A stretch of DNA of 46,631 nucleotides from Candidatus Berkelbacteria bacterium. GTDB taxonomy: Bacteria > Patescibacteriota > UBA1384 > XYA2-FULL-43-10 > CAINNR01. The stretch is taken from the NCBI GenBank assembly GCA_026397235.1, contig JAPLVG010000012.1, forward strand, positions 24,808 to 71,438, read 5' to 3'. Shown piece by piece: positions 37,384-45,078 of this stretch. The notes under the pieces are model-generated. The model was given only the letters and a program-made list of their open reading frames with translations. It was not told where the DNA came from and did no database searches. The first letter of the stretch is position 1, and every line of letters starts with the position of its first letter. The translations under genes were made by a program, and so were the position numbers.

Positions 37384-38472
37384 ATGAGCAAGCACATCAG
37401 TGACAAAATGCTGGTTCAGCCGGTCGTTATCCAAGTTCCGTCGCGAGTTTCTCTCGCTGGTAACCCGTCAGATCTTTTGGGCCAGGCGGAGGAAAAGGCA
37501 AAAAAAGCCGATCGCGAAATTCAGATCCAGGCTGATGGTGCCGTGCTTTCAATGCCGGTTTGGTCTTTGTCTGCTTCTGTCGCGCTGTTACCGTCAACTG
37601 TTTGCGAAATCATCGCCCCGAGGTCGCGGTTTGGAAGTTTTCGCCAATATGTTCAGGCGGTCAATGACCGCGGGATTGGCGACTGGGAACACATCGTTGA
37701 TCAAACTGTCAAAGTAATTGGTGAGATGCTATTGGCGATAGGTGAAGAGCCGTCTGATTCCAGTTGGTCAATTCATCTTGACACCAATATACCTCGGCAG
37801 CGCGGAGTCTCTGGTTCATCCGGCATGATACTGGCGTTGATTCAGAGCACGTTGATTGCACACGGTCTGGAAGATCAGTTTGATGTTGTGGAAAAGGCGG
37901 TCAAGGTACTTTCGGTTGAGACAGCACTCGGCATCAACGCCGGAATGCAGGACAGAATCTTGCAGTCGGTCGCCTTGCACGATCCGAAAGTTGGCGCGGT
38001 TTTTATGGATTTTTCCCGCGACGTCAGGCAAAATTCTTGTCCGTTTTTTGCCATCGATACTGTGATGCCTCCGATGGCTTTGGTTCTTTCCGGCCAACCA
38101 TCGCACAGCGGAGAAATTCACGAGCCGATCATCGCTAGACTGATAGACGATGATAAGAATTTGCTGGGTTGCTTTCAACATCTTCGGCTCTACGCATCTA
38201 CCGCCAAGAATTATATCGATGATGGCAATTGGTCTGGTCTTGGCGGATGTATGACTGCCACCTCCGAAATGCGGATCCGAATCTACGGCGAAGAAGCTCT
38301 TGGGTCAGTAAACATGGCGTTGATCGAGGCCTGCAAAGCGGCAAAGTGTCCAAGGAACTTTACCGGTTCCGGCGGTGCCGTTGTCGCTATGTTGCCGGAG
38401 GGTGAGGAATCATTCTCCCGTCTTTCCGAAGAGGTTGCCAAACGTGGCAATTTCACCATCTATCGGATCTAA
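37384..38472 (+). CDS. Glucuronokinase-like GHMP kinase
   Basis: The 362-residue GHMP kinase carries PSRVSLAGNPSDLLGQ, DTNIPRQRGVSGSSGMI (ATP-binding Ser/Gly motif), ALGINAGMQDR, VFMDFSRD and NFTGSGGAVVAMLPEG. These segments resemble plant glucuronokinase as I recall it (GNPSD.., DTNIPRQ.GLSGSS, GLQDR, FTGSGGAVV), so phosphorylation of D-glucuronate to the 1-phosphate is the best guess; another sugar-1-kinase is possible. The start is the ATG at 37384 with GGAGG eight bases upstream; the track start at 37309 is too early. It has its own terminator. A UXS-like domain, which uses UDP-glucuronate, is encoded just upstream. Confidence 0.9.
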   Translation: MSKHISDKMLVQPVVIQVPSRVSLAGNPSDLLGQAEEKAKKADREIQIQADGAVLSMPVWSLSASVALLPSTVCEIIAPRSRFGSFRQYVQAVNDRGIGDWEHIVDQTVKVIGEMLLAIGEEPSDSSWSIHLDTNIPRQRGVSGSSGMILALIQSTLIAHGLEDQFDVVEKAVKVLSVETALGINAGMQDRILQSVALHDPKVGAVFMDFSRDVRQNSCPFFAIDTVMPPMALVLSGQPSHSGEIHEPIIARLIDDDKNLLGCFQHLRLYASTAKNYIDDGNWSGLGGCMTATSEMRIRIYGEEALGSVNMALIEACKAAKCPRNFTGSGGAVVAMLPEGEESFSRLSEEVAKRGNFTIYRI

Positions 38473-38484
38473 TTCCGGCCAACA

Positions 38485-38519
38485 AGTCCCGCGGCGTCGT
38501 GTCGCGGGCTTTGATTTTT
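38485..38519 (+). terminator. Terminator of the GHMP kinase gene
   Basis: AGTCCCGCG-GCGTCGTGT-CGCGGGCT is followed by TTGATTTTT. Confidence 0.8.
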
Positions 38520-38546
38520 ACCGCGAATCTGCTATTGTCAGCTCGC

Positions 38547-39530
38547 ATGAAAAACCAGCCAAAAGTTTCAATTATTATTCCAGTGAAACGAATAAATGAT
38601 TATGTCCATGAATCAATGGGCCATATTTTGGCGTTGGATTATCCTTCGTTTGAGGTTCTAATTTTTCCTGACGAAAAAGACAAAGTTCACACTTGGCCAA
38701 AAACAAGAATTATTCCATCCGGTAAAGTTGGACCGGCCGAGAAAAGAGATTTAGCTTTAAAATACGCAAGCGGAAAGATTTTAGCTTTTCTGGATGATGA
38801 CGCATATCCGCGAGCTGATTGGCTGAAAAAAATGGTGCCATTGTTTCGTGACGGCAAAGTTGCTGGCGTCGGTGGTCCAGCTATTACGCCTGCGTCAGAC
38901 GGAATTTTGCAAAAAGTTTCCGGCGCGATTTTCGAATCTTTTATTGGCGGTAATTTTACCAGAAATCGTTACTTGCCAATAGGCAAAATTGCCGAAACTC
39001 TTGATTGGCCAACAGTCAATCTTTTAGTTTGGAAGGAATCTTTTAAAGAAGTCGGTGGTTTTAACTGTGCTTACTGGCCGGGCGAAGATACCAAGCTTTG
39101 TTTGGATTTTCTAAATGCCGGCTACAAACTGCTCTACAACCCAAAGGGCATCGTTTATCACCACCGCCGAAGTGATTTGTTTAAACACTTTAGACAAATA
39201 GGCAACTACGCACTCCACAGGGGCCATTTTGCAAAGATATATCCGGAAACCTCAAGGAAGTTCGGCTATTTTGTACCGACCTTGTTTGATATTTATTTAC
39301 TATCATTTTTTATTTGGCCACTGTTGTCTAAGCAGTATCCGTTGGGAATGTTCTACGGATTACCGTTGGCAATTTATTTTCTTGGCCTCGTTATCGATGC
39401 CGTTGTAATTTCGCTTCGCTGGAAGAATCCTTTAGTTGGATTAATTACTATTCCAATGATCTTTCTGACTCATGTTTGGTACGGAATCCGTTTTGTCCAA
39501 GGACTAATTGTTCGAAAATTAGAACGATAA
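38547..39530 (+). CDS. GT2 family glycosyltransferase with C-terminal membrane segments
   Basis: The 327-residue protein has a GT-A fold: PKVSIIIPVKRINDYVHES at the start, LAFLDDDAYPRADWLKKM (the DxD metal site), then a variable acceptor region with WPTVNLLVWKESFKEVGG and WPGEDTKLCLDFLNAG (the ED acid pair). C-terminal hydrophobic segments (about 245-305) anchor it to the membrane. Acceptor and sugar are unknown. I choose the ATG at 38547; the track's 38499 start lies in the terminator of the kinase gene. No SD is visible. Confidence 0.92.
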   Translation: MKNQPKVSIIIPVKRINDYVHESMGHILALDYPSFEVLIFPDEKDKVHTWPKTRIIPSGKVGPAEKRDLALKYASGKILAFLDDDAYPRADWLKKMVPLFRDGKVAGVGGPAITPASDGILQKVSGAIFESFIGGNFTRNRYLPIGKIAETLDWPTVNLLVWKESFKEVGGFNCAYWPGEDTKLCLDFLNAGYKLLYNPKGIVYHHRRSDLFKHFRQIGNYALHRGHFAKIYPETSRKFGYFVPTLFDIYLLSFFIWPLLSKQYPLGMFYGLPLAIYFLGLVIDAVVISLRWKNPLVGLITIPMIFLTHVWYGIRFVQGLIVRKLER

Positions 39531-39548
39531 GTGATTGTTCTCCCGCCT

Positions 39549-39656
39549 TGTCATTGCGAGGAGGAACGACGTGGCAATCTTTTTAATAGAGATTGCTTCG
39601 CCTCTCACTTCGTTCGATGGCCCCACAGGGTCACCTTCGGAAGATCGCAATGACGA
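39549..39656. repeat. GTCATTGCGAG-type palindrome
   Basis: TGTCATTGCGAGGAGGAACGACGTGGCAATC...GAGATTGC...GATCGCAATGACGA. The right half includes CCCCACAGGGTCACCTTCGGAAGA, shared with the xer insertion. It lies between the GT2 gene and the promoter of the toxin-antitoxin pair. Confidence 0.88.
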
Positions 39657-39667
39657 ATAAGCAAGTA

Positions 39668-39697
39668 TTGACATAAGTTATACAAATAATATATAGT
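39668..39697 (+). promoter_or_regulatory. Promoter of the RHH/PIN toxin-antitoxin pair
   Basis: TTGACA (39668-39673) and TATAGT (39692-39697) are 18 bases apart, about 19 bases before the ATG and its SD. Confidence 0.6.
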
Positions 39698-39715
39698 TTT
39701 TGTTGAAAGGAGAAT

Positions 39716-39967
39716 ATGGATACAACAATTATTAATATTTCTATCAGCAAAAAATTGCTTAAAGAAGCCGATGTCATTGCTAAAAAAGAAAGTCGCAACA
39801 GGAGCGAACTTTTTCGTGAGGCTTTGCGTGGTTATCTAATCAAACAAAAAGAACTAAGTGAAATGTTTGATTATGGAAAAAGTCAGGCTAAAAAACTGGG
39901 GATAAAAAAGGCTGACATCAATCGCTTGATAATGGAAACTCGAGATGAAGTTAAAAATAGTGCTTGA
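39716..39967 (+). CDS. Ribbon-helix-helix antitoxin
   Basis: The 83-residue protein opens with TTIINISISKKLLKEADVIAKKESRNRSELFREALRGYL, a ribbon-helix-helix (CopG/MazE/ParD-like) DNA-binding unit of strand plus two helices. The rest (QAKKLGIKKADINRLIMETRDEV) is a likely toxin-binding tail. AAAGGAG lies close before the ATG. The gene overlaps the PIN toxin gene by 23 bases, the classic antitoxin-first order. It probably represses its own promoter at 39668. Confidence 0.92.
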   Translation: MDTTIINISISKKLLKEADVIAKKESRNRSELFREALRGYLIKQKELSEMFDYGKSQAKKLGIKKADINRLIMETRDEVKNSA

Positions 39968-40352
39968 CACAAATATTGTCATTTCAGCGTTAATTTATGG
40001 CGGTAAACCGCAAATAATTTACGAATCAATTACCCTTAAAATGTTCGCAGCATATTCCAGTGAAAATGCTGTTAATGAGTTGTTAAAAGTACTAAAGCAA
40101 AAATTTGAATATTCGGTTGAACGACTTAAAATAGTTGAAGATAATTTCAGGGTAAATTTTAAAATTATTCCGACTGGCAGAGTTCCGGATATTATCTCGG
40201 CTGATCCATCGGATAATGAATTTTTAGCAATTGCCGACAGTGCCAAAGCGGACTTCATAATTTCTGGTGATCGTCACTTGCTAGCGGTTAAAAAATATAA
40301 AAATATTGAAATTATTACACCAACAAAATTTTTAGAAGAGGTTTTGGGTTAA
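39945..40352 (+). CDS. PIN-domain toxin (VapC-like RNase)
   Basis: The 135-residue PIN domain shows the acidic residues of the RNase site: IVLDTNIVISALIY (Asp8), SSENAVNELLKVL (Glu), and DPSDNEFLAIADSAKADFIISGDRHLL (Asp cluster). It fits the putative-toxin PIN_3 group, which cuts tRNA or mRNA when not bound by its antitoxin. The ATG at 39945 lies inside the antitoxin gene, so translation is coupled. No catalytic Asp is missing. Confidence 0.93.
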   Translation: MKLKIVLDTNIVISALIYGGKPQIIYESITLKMFAAYSSENAVNELLKVLKQKFEYSVERLKIVEDNFRVNFKIIPTGRVPDIISADPSDNEFLAIADSAKADFIISGDRHLLAVKKYKNIEIITPTKFLEEVLG

Positions 40353-40365
40353 TTGTTCGAAAATT

Positions 40366-40490
40366 GGATCGCTAGGACTTTTCGGAGAGCAAGCTTCAGC
40401 TTGTTTTTGAAGCACGATAAATCGTGGTCTCCAGTTTTCCGGAGTTCAAACTTTAGTTTGTTTAATTGCAGACTAAAGTCTGTTCTCCAA
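40366..40490. repeat. Array of CTAAAG-type palindromes
   Basis: CAAGCTTCAGCTTG, CACGATAAATCGTG, CAAACTTTAGTTTG and CAGACTAAAGTCTG occur in order, separated by GGTCTCC or TTCTCC spacers. An AGGACTTTTCGGAG left end is visible but no matching right end. Confidence 0.85.
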
Positions 40491-40491
40491 T

Positions 40492-40520
40492 AAAAAAAGC
40501 TCCGCCGGTGAGGGCAGAGC
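40492..40520 (-). terminator. Terminator of the TIM-barrel gene
   Basis: The minus strand reads GCTCTGCC-CTCACC-GGCGGAGC followed by TTTTTTTATT. It lies beyond a repeat copy that sits between it and the stop codon. Confidence 0.8.
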
Positions 40521-40531
40521 AGAACTATTGG

Positions 40532-40558
40532 TGGATTCCCGCCTTCGCGGGAATGACA
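40532..40558. repeat. ATTCCCGC-type palindrome (WIPAFAGMT family)
   Basis: TGGATTCCCGC-CTTC-GCGGGAATGACA has perfect eight-base arms. Its AATGACA end matches the ends of the GTCATT-type families. It lies directly after the stop of the TIM-barrel gene. Confidence 0.85.
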
Positions 40559-41302
40559 TCAGGCGGAGTAGCCTTCGACCAGCTGTTTCATCTGGCAGAG
40601 GAAGTCAAACATGTGCTGGCGAGTTGCGCCGGGCAACATCATTGCTGGCTTGAATTCGGCAACGAAGTCGATTTCGTCGCGGTGATTTGACTGGAGCAAA
40701 TATTTGACGAACACCGCATCCGATAAGTCAGGATCGGTGTTCTTGACGTGAACGACTTGAATGTGCGGTGCCAGGATTCGCACCACGTCGCCGGTTATGA
40801 GTGAGCTGGTCATGCCGGCGTGTTTTTCGTCATTTTCGCGGTAGTTACGGGAGATGTGTTCGGTGTCGAGTACCAAACCGTAGCCTTCGGTGCGGCATTT
40901 GAAAGCGATCTCGTCCGGTGTCATGTCCAGTTCTGGACAAAGCTCGACCAGATAACCGGAGGCGTTTTCGAAATGGTGTGAGATTACCCGACCTGGTAGA
41001 TGGTCGAATATTTCCGCGCACTTTTCAGGACTCGGCGATGCAATCCAGTCGTTGAGACAAGAAGGCATACCTTCGGCGCCCGGTTCGTGCCGTCGGGCTT
41101 GACCGAAAGATCGGACCGGATTCCACGCCTTTTCCACATAATACATGGGCAATGGAAACCGCTCCCTGCCGGACATCCCCCGAAGCGGAATGCCCTGGAG
41201 AAACTGGTAGCCGGCTTCTTTCGCCCACCTGGCGACCATCATGGCCGACAAAAGCGAATGCGGAATCAACGACGCCAGCGAAATGCCAAAACGGATTTTC
41301 AA
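40559..41302 (-). CDS. Xylose-isomerase-like TIM-barrel protein
   Basis: The 247-residue protein looks like a sugar phosphate isomerase/epimerase or AP-endonuclease-2 type TIM barrel. Seen are MKIRFGISLASLIPHSLLSAM at the start, GYQFLQGIPLRGM, ISHHFENASGYLVELCPEL, GYGLVLDTEHISRN (a metal-type D-x-E-H site), QVVHVKNTD and DFVAEFKPAM. The metal ligands Asp, Glu and His are therefore plausible, but the substrate is unknown. The start is TTG at 41302 with AAAGGAG nine bases upstream; the track start is three codons too early and abuts the SD. A TTGACT-17-TATATA promoter lies upstream. It is transcribed against the surrounding glycan genes. Confidence 0.82.
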   Translation of the reverse strand: MKIRFGISLASLIPHSLLSAMMVARWAKEAGYQFLQGIPLRGMSGRERFPLPMYYVEKAWNPVRSFGQARRHEPGAEGMPSCLNDWIASPSPEKCAEIFDHLPGRVISHHFENASGYLVELCPELDMTPDEIAFKCRTEGYGLVLDTEHISRNYRENDEKHAGMTSSLITGDVVRILAPHIQVVHVKNTDPDLSDAVFVKYLLQSNHRDEIDFVAEFKPAMMLPGATRQHMFDFLCQMKQLVEGYSA

Positions 41303-41379
41303 CTGGACCAACTCCTTTGTTGTCCTTGTCAGATTTTTTTGCTATCGTGGTTTTGCGGGCTTGCTTGGAAGCCATATAC

Positions 41380-41408
41380 TATATAACATAGTTTAATAAT
41401 TTAGTCAA
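41380..41408 (-). promoter_or_regulatory. Promoter of the TIM-barrel gene
   Basis: On the minus strand TTGACT (41408-41403) and TATATA (41385-41380) are 17 bases apart. Confidence 0.65.
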
Positions 41409-41416
41409 GGTAAATT

Positions 41417-42958
41417 ATGGAAAAAAATCATCACATTACTGCGCCGACCGCTGAACAGCGAGAAAAAAATAAGAAATATAAAATCGCAATCTCTTATCCG
41501 CCAATGCCGGACGAAAAGGGAACTCCGTGCCTGGGACAGAACCGTCAGTTTCAGTGGTTTGCCAACCCAACATACATTTACCCAATGGTTCCAGCCTATG
41601 CGGCGACACTTTTGCAGTCTCAAGGTTACGATGTCATGTGGGATGATGGCATTGCCGAGGAATTATCACAAGAAGACTGGTTGGAACGAATTAAAAAATT
41701 TAAACCGAATCTGATCGTTTTTGAGACTAAAACGCCGGTGGTTAAGCGCCATTGGAAATTGATTGATGTCATCAAAGAGGAATTGCCCGAGACCAAAATT
41801 GTGCTTTGCGGTGATCACGTGACGGCTATGCCGGAGGAATCAATGAAGAATTCCAAGGTTGATGTTATTGCCACTGGTGGCGACTATGATTTTCTGGCTT
41901 TAAACATTGCAAACTCCTATAATCACAAAGTTCAACTTGAGCCAGGTATTTGGTATCGCAAAGGTAACGAAATTAAAAATACTGGTCATTTTGTTTTAAA
42001 TCATGATCTTGATGATTTACCAGTGATAGATCGCGACCTGACAAAGTGGCAACTTTACGCTTATAAAAATGGCAATTACAAACGAACGCCGGGAACCTAC
42101 ACTTTTGCCGCCAGAGATTGTTGGTGGGGCAAATGTACATTTTGTAGCTGGACGACTTTATATCCGGGCAAAGATTATCGCAAACATTCAGTCAAACGAG
42201 TTTTGGATGAAATTGGCATGCTGATTGAAAAATATCATGTTAAGGAAATTATGGATGACTCCGGCTCATTTCCAATTGGTCCATGGTTAAAGGAATTCTG
42301 TGAAGGTATGATTGAGCGTGGTTACAATAAAAAAATCAAAATTGATTGCAATATGCGACTCAAGGCCTTGAATCAAGATGAATATAATCTCATGGGCAAA
42401 GCCGGATTCCGCTTTATTCTCTACGGATTAGAATCAGCTAATCAAAAAACACTCGATCGTATCAACAAAAATTTGAAAGTTGAGGAAATTGAAAAAGGCG
42501 TCAAGATGGCCAAGCAGGGCGGGCTGGAACCGCACATTACAACAATGATGGGCTATCCCTGGGAAACAATTGCCGACGCCAAACGAACAATCGATCTATC
42601 CAAACATCTATTCGACAAAGGTTATGTTGATACTTTGCAAGCAACAATCGTCATTCCTTACCCCGGCACACCATTATTTAAAGAGTGCCAGGAAAATGGT
42701 TGGCTCAATACCGAAGACTGGGATAAGTATGATCAGCGAATGACGATTATGAAATCAGAGCTAACCGAGGAAAATATTAAAGAGTTAACCCAGGAGCTTT
42801 ATAAATCATTTGTGACGCCAAAGTTCATCTGGCGCAAAATTATTGGTATTAGGAGTTTTGATGATATTAAATTTCTCTTCCGTGCCGCTGGCAAAGTTAT
42901 TGGTCATTTAACTGATTTCTCGGCAAAAGGTAACCACGCTGATAAACACGCGGATTGA
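41417..42958 (+). CDS. B12-binding-domain radical SAM enzyme
   Basis: The 513-residue protein has an N-terminal Rossmann-like B12-type domain (about 20-165; LCGDHVTAMPEE replaces the usual GGPHAT-like loop) and a radical SAM barrel. The cluster motif is RDCWWGKCTFCSW, with Cys235, 240 and 243, that is C-x4-C-x2-C and not the usual C-x3-C-x2-C. The rest (MGYPWETIADAKRTIDLS, QATIVIPYPGTPLFKE) matches the BchE/PhnJ-like B12-radical SAM family. Likely a methyltransferase or cyclase; the substrate is unknown and could be a lipid or glycan by location. ATG start, no clear SD. It is next to the GT2 and membrane protein genes. Confidence 0.88.
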   Translation: MEKNHHITAPTAEQREKNKKYKIAISYPPMPDEKGTPCLGQNRQFQWFANPTYIYPMVPAYAATLLQSQGYDVMWDDGIAEELSQEDWLERIKKFKPNLIVFETKTPVVKRHWKLIDVIKEELPETKIVLCGDHVTAMPEESMKNSKVDVIATGGDYDFLALNIANSYNHKVQLEPGIWYRKGNEIKNTGHFVLNHDLDDLPVIDRDLTKWQLYAYKNGNYKRTPGTYTFAARDCWWGKCTFCSWTTLYPGKDYRKHSVKRVLDEIGMLIEKYHVKEIMDDSGSFPIGPWLKEFCEGMIERGYNKKIKIDCNMRLKALNQDEYNLMGKAGFRFILYGLESANQKTLDRINKNLKVEEIEKGVKMAKQGGLEPHITTMMGYPWETIADAKRTIDLSKHLFDKGYVDTLQATIVIPYPGTPLFKECQENGWLNTEDWDKYDQRMTIMKSELTEENIKELTQELYKSFVTPKFIWRKIIGIRSFDDIKFLFRAAGKVIGHLTDFSAKGNHADKHAD

Positions 42959-42968
42959 ACGCAGACGC
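42926..42968. repeat. Left arm of second GxxExxY unit
   Basis: GGTAACCACGCTGATAAACACGCGGATTGAACGCAGACGC covers the stop of the radical SAM gene. It is inverse, with mismatches, to 43357-43397. Confidence 0.8.
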
Positions 42969-42984
42969 AAAAGTAAGGAAAATT

Positions 42985-43371
42985 ATGCCGGAGAAATTAC
43001 TCTACGAAGGATTAACCGATAAAATAATTGCAACATGTTTTAAGGTTTACAATCAATTTGGATATGGTTATCCGGAAAAAATATACCAAAAAGCGATTGA
43101 GTTAGAATTCCAAGATTTAAAAATCCCCTACAAAAGATAGCAATATTCAAAAATATTTTACGGTGGAAAAATTGCCGGTCGATTCTTTCTGGATTTTCTT
43201 CTTGATGATAAAGTGGCCTTGGAAGTAAAAGTTCGTAGAAATATCTATGAAAGCGACTGGATACAACTGTTGAATTATTTAAAATCAAAAGATTTGAGAG
43301 TGGGAATTTTGGCCGTATTTACCAGAAACAAAGTTGAGATTAAGAGAGTTATTAATCAGATCCGCGTTTAA
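42985..43371 (+). pseudogene. GxxExxY gene with in-frame amber stop
   Basis: The 129-codon frame reads MPEKLLYEGLTDKIIATCFK...GYGYPEKIYQKAIELEFQD (GxxExxY hallmark), then a single TAG at 43138-43140. It goes on in the same frame as QYSKIFYGGKIAGRFFLDFL, LEVKVRRNI and LLNYLKSKDL to a TAA at 43369. Aligned with the intact copy at 18260-18649 (FKREKYAKILYDG), the TAG replaces the Glu codon after KR. One base change (GAG to TAG) explains it, so I call it a recent nonsense pseudogene. AAGGA precedes the ATG at 42985. The gene lies between inverted ATCTGCGT-type arms, as the intact copy does. Confidence 0.9.
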
Positions 43372-43397
43372 TCTGCGTGGATATCGGTGTTGTTACA
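43357..43397. repeat. Right arm of second GxxExxY unit
   Basis: AATCAGATCCGCGTTTAATCTGCGTGGATATCGGTGTTGTTAC is inverse to the left arm at 42926-42968. It includes the stop of the pseudogene. Confidence 0.8.
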
Positions 43398-43399
43398 TT

Positions 43400-43837
43400 A
43401 TGATAAAAGACGAAACCATACATTTTATTTTTTCTGTTGCCGTGGGAGTTGTCGTTGGTTATTTTACCGGCCACTGGTGGGCAATTGGCTCGGCGCTGTT
43501 ATCTGGATTTTTGATCGACGCTGATCACTTACTTGATTATCTAATCTACACAAAATTCCGCCGCCTCGATTTGAAAGAGTTCTTCGATCAGGGAAAATTT
43601 TTTGATAAATTGGGCAAAGTTTATGTTTTGGCTCATGGGTTTGAGTATGCAATCATCCTGATTATTCTGGCGGTAATCTTTCCAAATTTGGCCTGGCTGT
43701 TTTATTCTCTGGGTTTTGCCAATTTAATTCATCTTTTATATGATACTTTTGCCAATGATGCAAGTTGGCCGGCGTATTTCATCACCTTCCGTATCAGCAA
43801 AAATTTTGATCATAATAAATTATGGATAGCAAAATGA
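43400..43837 (+). CDS. YdjM/DUF457-like membrane protein
   Basis: The 145-residue protein has about four hydrophobic segments and the motif GSALLSGFLIDADHLLDYL, with VLAHGFEYAI and LIHLLYD further on. The D-x-D-H plus His pattern is that of YdjM-like membrane proteins predicted to be metal-dependent hydrolases. The role is unknown. I use the ATG at 43400 (MIKDETIHFIFSVAVG); the track's extension reads repeat sequence. It ends in an ATGA overlap with the next GT2 gene. Confidence 0.82.
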   Translation: MIKDETIHFIFSVAVGVVVGYFTGHWWAIGSALLSGFLIDADHLLDYLIYTKFRRLDLKEFFDQGKFFDKLGKVYVLAHGFEYAIILIILAVIFPNLAWLFYSLGFANLIHLLYDTFANDASWPAYFITFRISKNFDHNKLWIAK

Positions 43838-44850
43838 AAGATAACCAACTAACCGTTTCCATTATTATCCCAACTCTAAACGCTGCCACGCCGCTGGGCG
43901 AGTGTTTGCGTCGGATTCGAAACCAGGAATATCCAAAATCAAAATACGAAATCATCATCGCTGATGGTGGATCGACTGACAAAACGTTGGCCATCGCCAA
44001 AAAATATGGTTGCCGCGTCGTGCCTAATAAGCTTAAAACCGGTGAAGCCGGAAAAGCGGCTGGTTTAAAAGCGGCGAAAAATGAGATTATTGCTTTAATC
44101 GACTCCGATAATTATTTGCCAGACAAAAAATGGTTGGGTCGGATGGTGGAACCGTTTGCAGACCCGGAAATTATCGGCTCGGAGCCAATTGAATATACTT
44201 ATCGCAAAACTGACGGCTACATTACCCGCTACTGCGCTTTAATTGGAATGAATGATCCAATCTGTATGTACCTGGGCAACTATGACCGAAAAAATTATCT
44301 CACTGGCCGCTGGACAGGTTTGCCGGTGAAAGAAGAAGATTGTGGCAACTACTTAAAATTAACTCTAGAAAAATACAAAGTGCCGACAATCGGTGCCAAT
44401 GGCACAATGATTCGCCGGGTGTTGATTGAAAAGCAAGTTGGCGATTATTTATTCGACATTGACGAAATTCACGAATTAATTGCTCATGGTAAAACTAAGT
44501 TTGCTAAGGTCAAAGTTGGTATTATCCACGTTTTTTCCGGTACAGTTTCAACATTTATCCGCAAACAAAAGCGAAGAATTAAAGACTACGGTTATTACAA
44601 CAAAATTGGCGCTAGAAAATATCCATGGAACAAACTAAACAAAGGTGGATTCGTCAAGTTCATCATTTTTTCCGCACTTTGGTTACCAACTTTCATTGAA
44701 GCCTGCGTCGGTTATATCAAAAAGCCGGACCGCGCCTGGTTTTTCCATCCGCTAGCTTGCTGGTTAACTCTGTGGGTTTACGGCTGGGGCAAAATTGGCC
44801 AAACAATATTTGGCGCTCGGGAATTAAACCGCGCCGGATGGAAACAGTAA
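43834..44850 (+). CDS. GT2 family glycosyltransferase with membrane C-terminus
   Basis: The 338-residue protein starts LTVSIIIPTLNAATPLGECLRRI, with IIADGGSTDKTLAIAKK and IIALIDSDNYLPDKKWLGR (DxD-type site), a GT2 GT-A fold. C-terminal segments (FVKFIIFSALWLPTFIEAC, LACWLTLWVYGWGK) are membrane-bound. The ATG at 43834 overlaps the previous stop by four bases (ATGA), so it is preferred to the ATG four codons earlier. The substrate is unknown. Last plus-strand gene of the glycan locus; a 228-base AT-rich gap without a gene follows (44851-45078). Confidence 0.9.
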   Translation: MKDNQLTVSIIIPTLNAATPLGECLRRIRNQEYPKSKYEIIIADGGSTDKTLAIAKKYGCRVVPNKLKTGEAGKAAGLKAAKNEIIALIDSDNYLPDKKWLGRMVEPFADPEIIGSEPIEYTYRKTDGYITRYCALIGMNDPICMYLGNYDRKNYLTGRWTGLPVKEEDCGNYLKLTLEKYKVPTIGANGTMIRRVLIEKQVGDYLFDIDEIHELIAHGKTKFAKVKVGIIHVFSGTVSTFIRKQKRRIKDYGYYNKIGARKYPWNKLNKGGFVKFIIFSALWLPTFIEACVGYIKKPDRAWFFHPLACWLTLWVYGWGKIGQTIFGARELNRAGWKQ

Positions 44851-45078
44851 AAGCGAATTTAAAATTTTAATTTTGAAATTTTGGTGCTGATAACTTGCGG
44901 TGGCGACTAAAAGGTAATATGTTTTTCAGGCAGATTGAAGCTTACATATCTGGAGATCACGAGAAGTTATATCTAAGTAATTTGATATAATTACTAATTA
45001 GTTGCTCAACTGGTTGCCTCAATACTTTCATGAATTCCAATATTCTATTATTTTAAAAGAAAATTATTTTTCTCTTAG

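Noticed and set aside
41000-41391. Plus-strand ORFs at 41000-41386 and 41152-41391
   Set aside because: Shadows of the TIM-barrel gene and its leader on the minus strand; no SD or family match.
43138-43140. Recoding of UAG as a sense codon
   Set aside because: All other genes in the window end normally at TAG, TGA or TAA, and the intact paralogue has Glu at this place; a nonsense mutation is simpler.
44851-45078. Possible gene or RNA in the gap between the GT2 and radical SAM genes
   Set aside because: The sequence is AT-rich with only an AATTTTGAAATTTT-type repeat; no promoter, stem-loop terminator or ORF can be supported.
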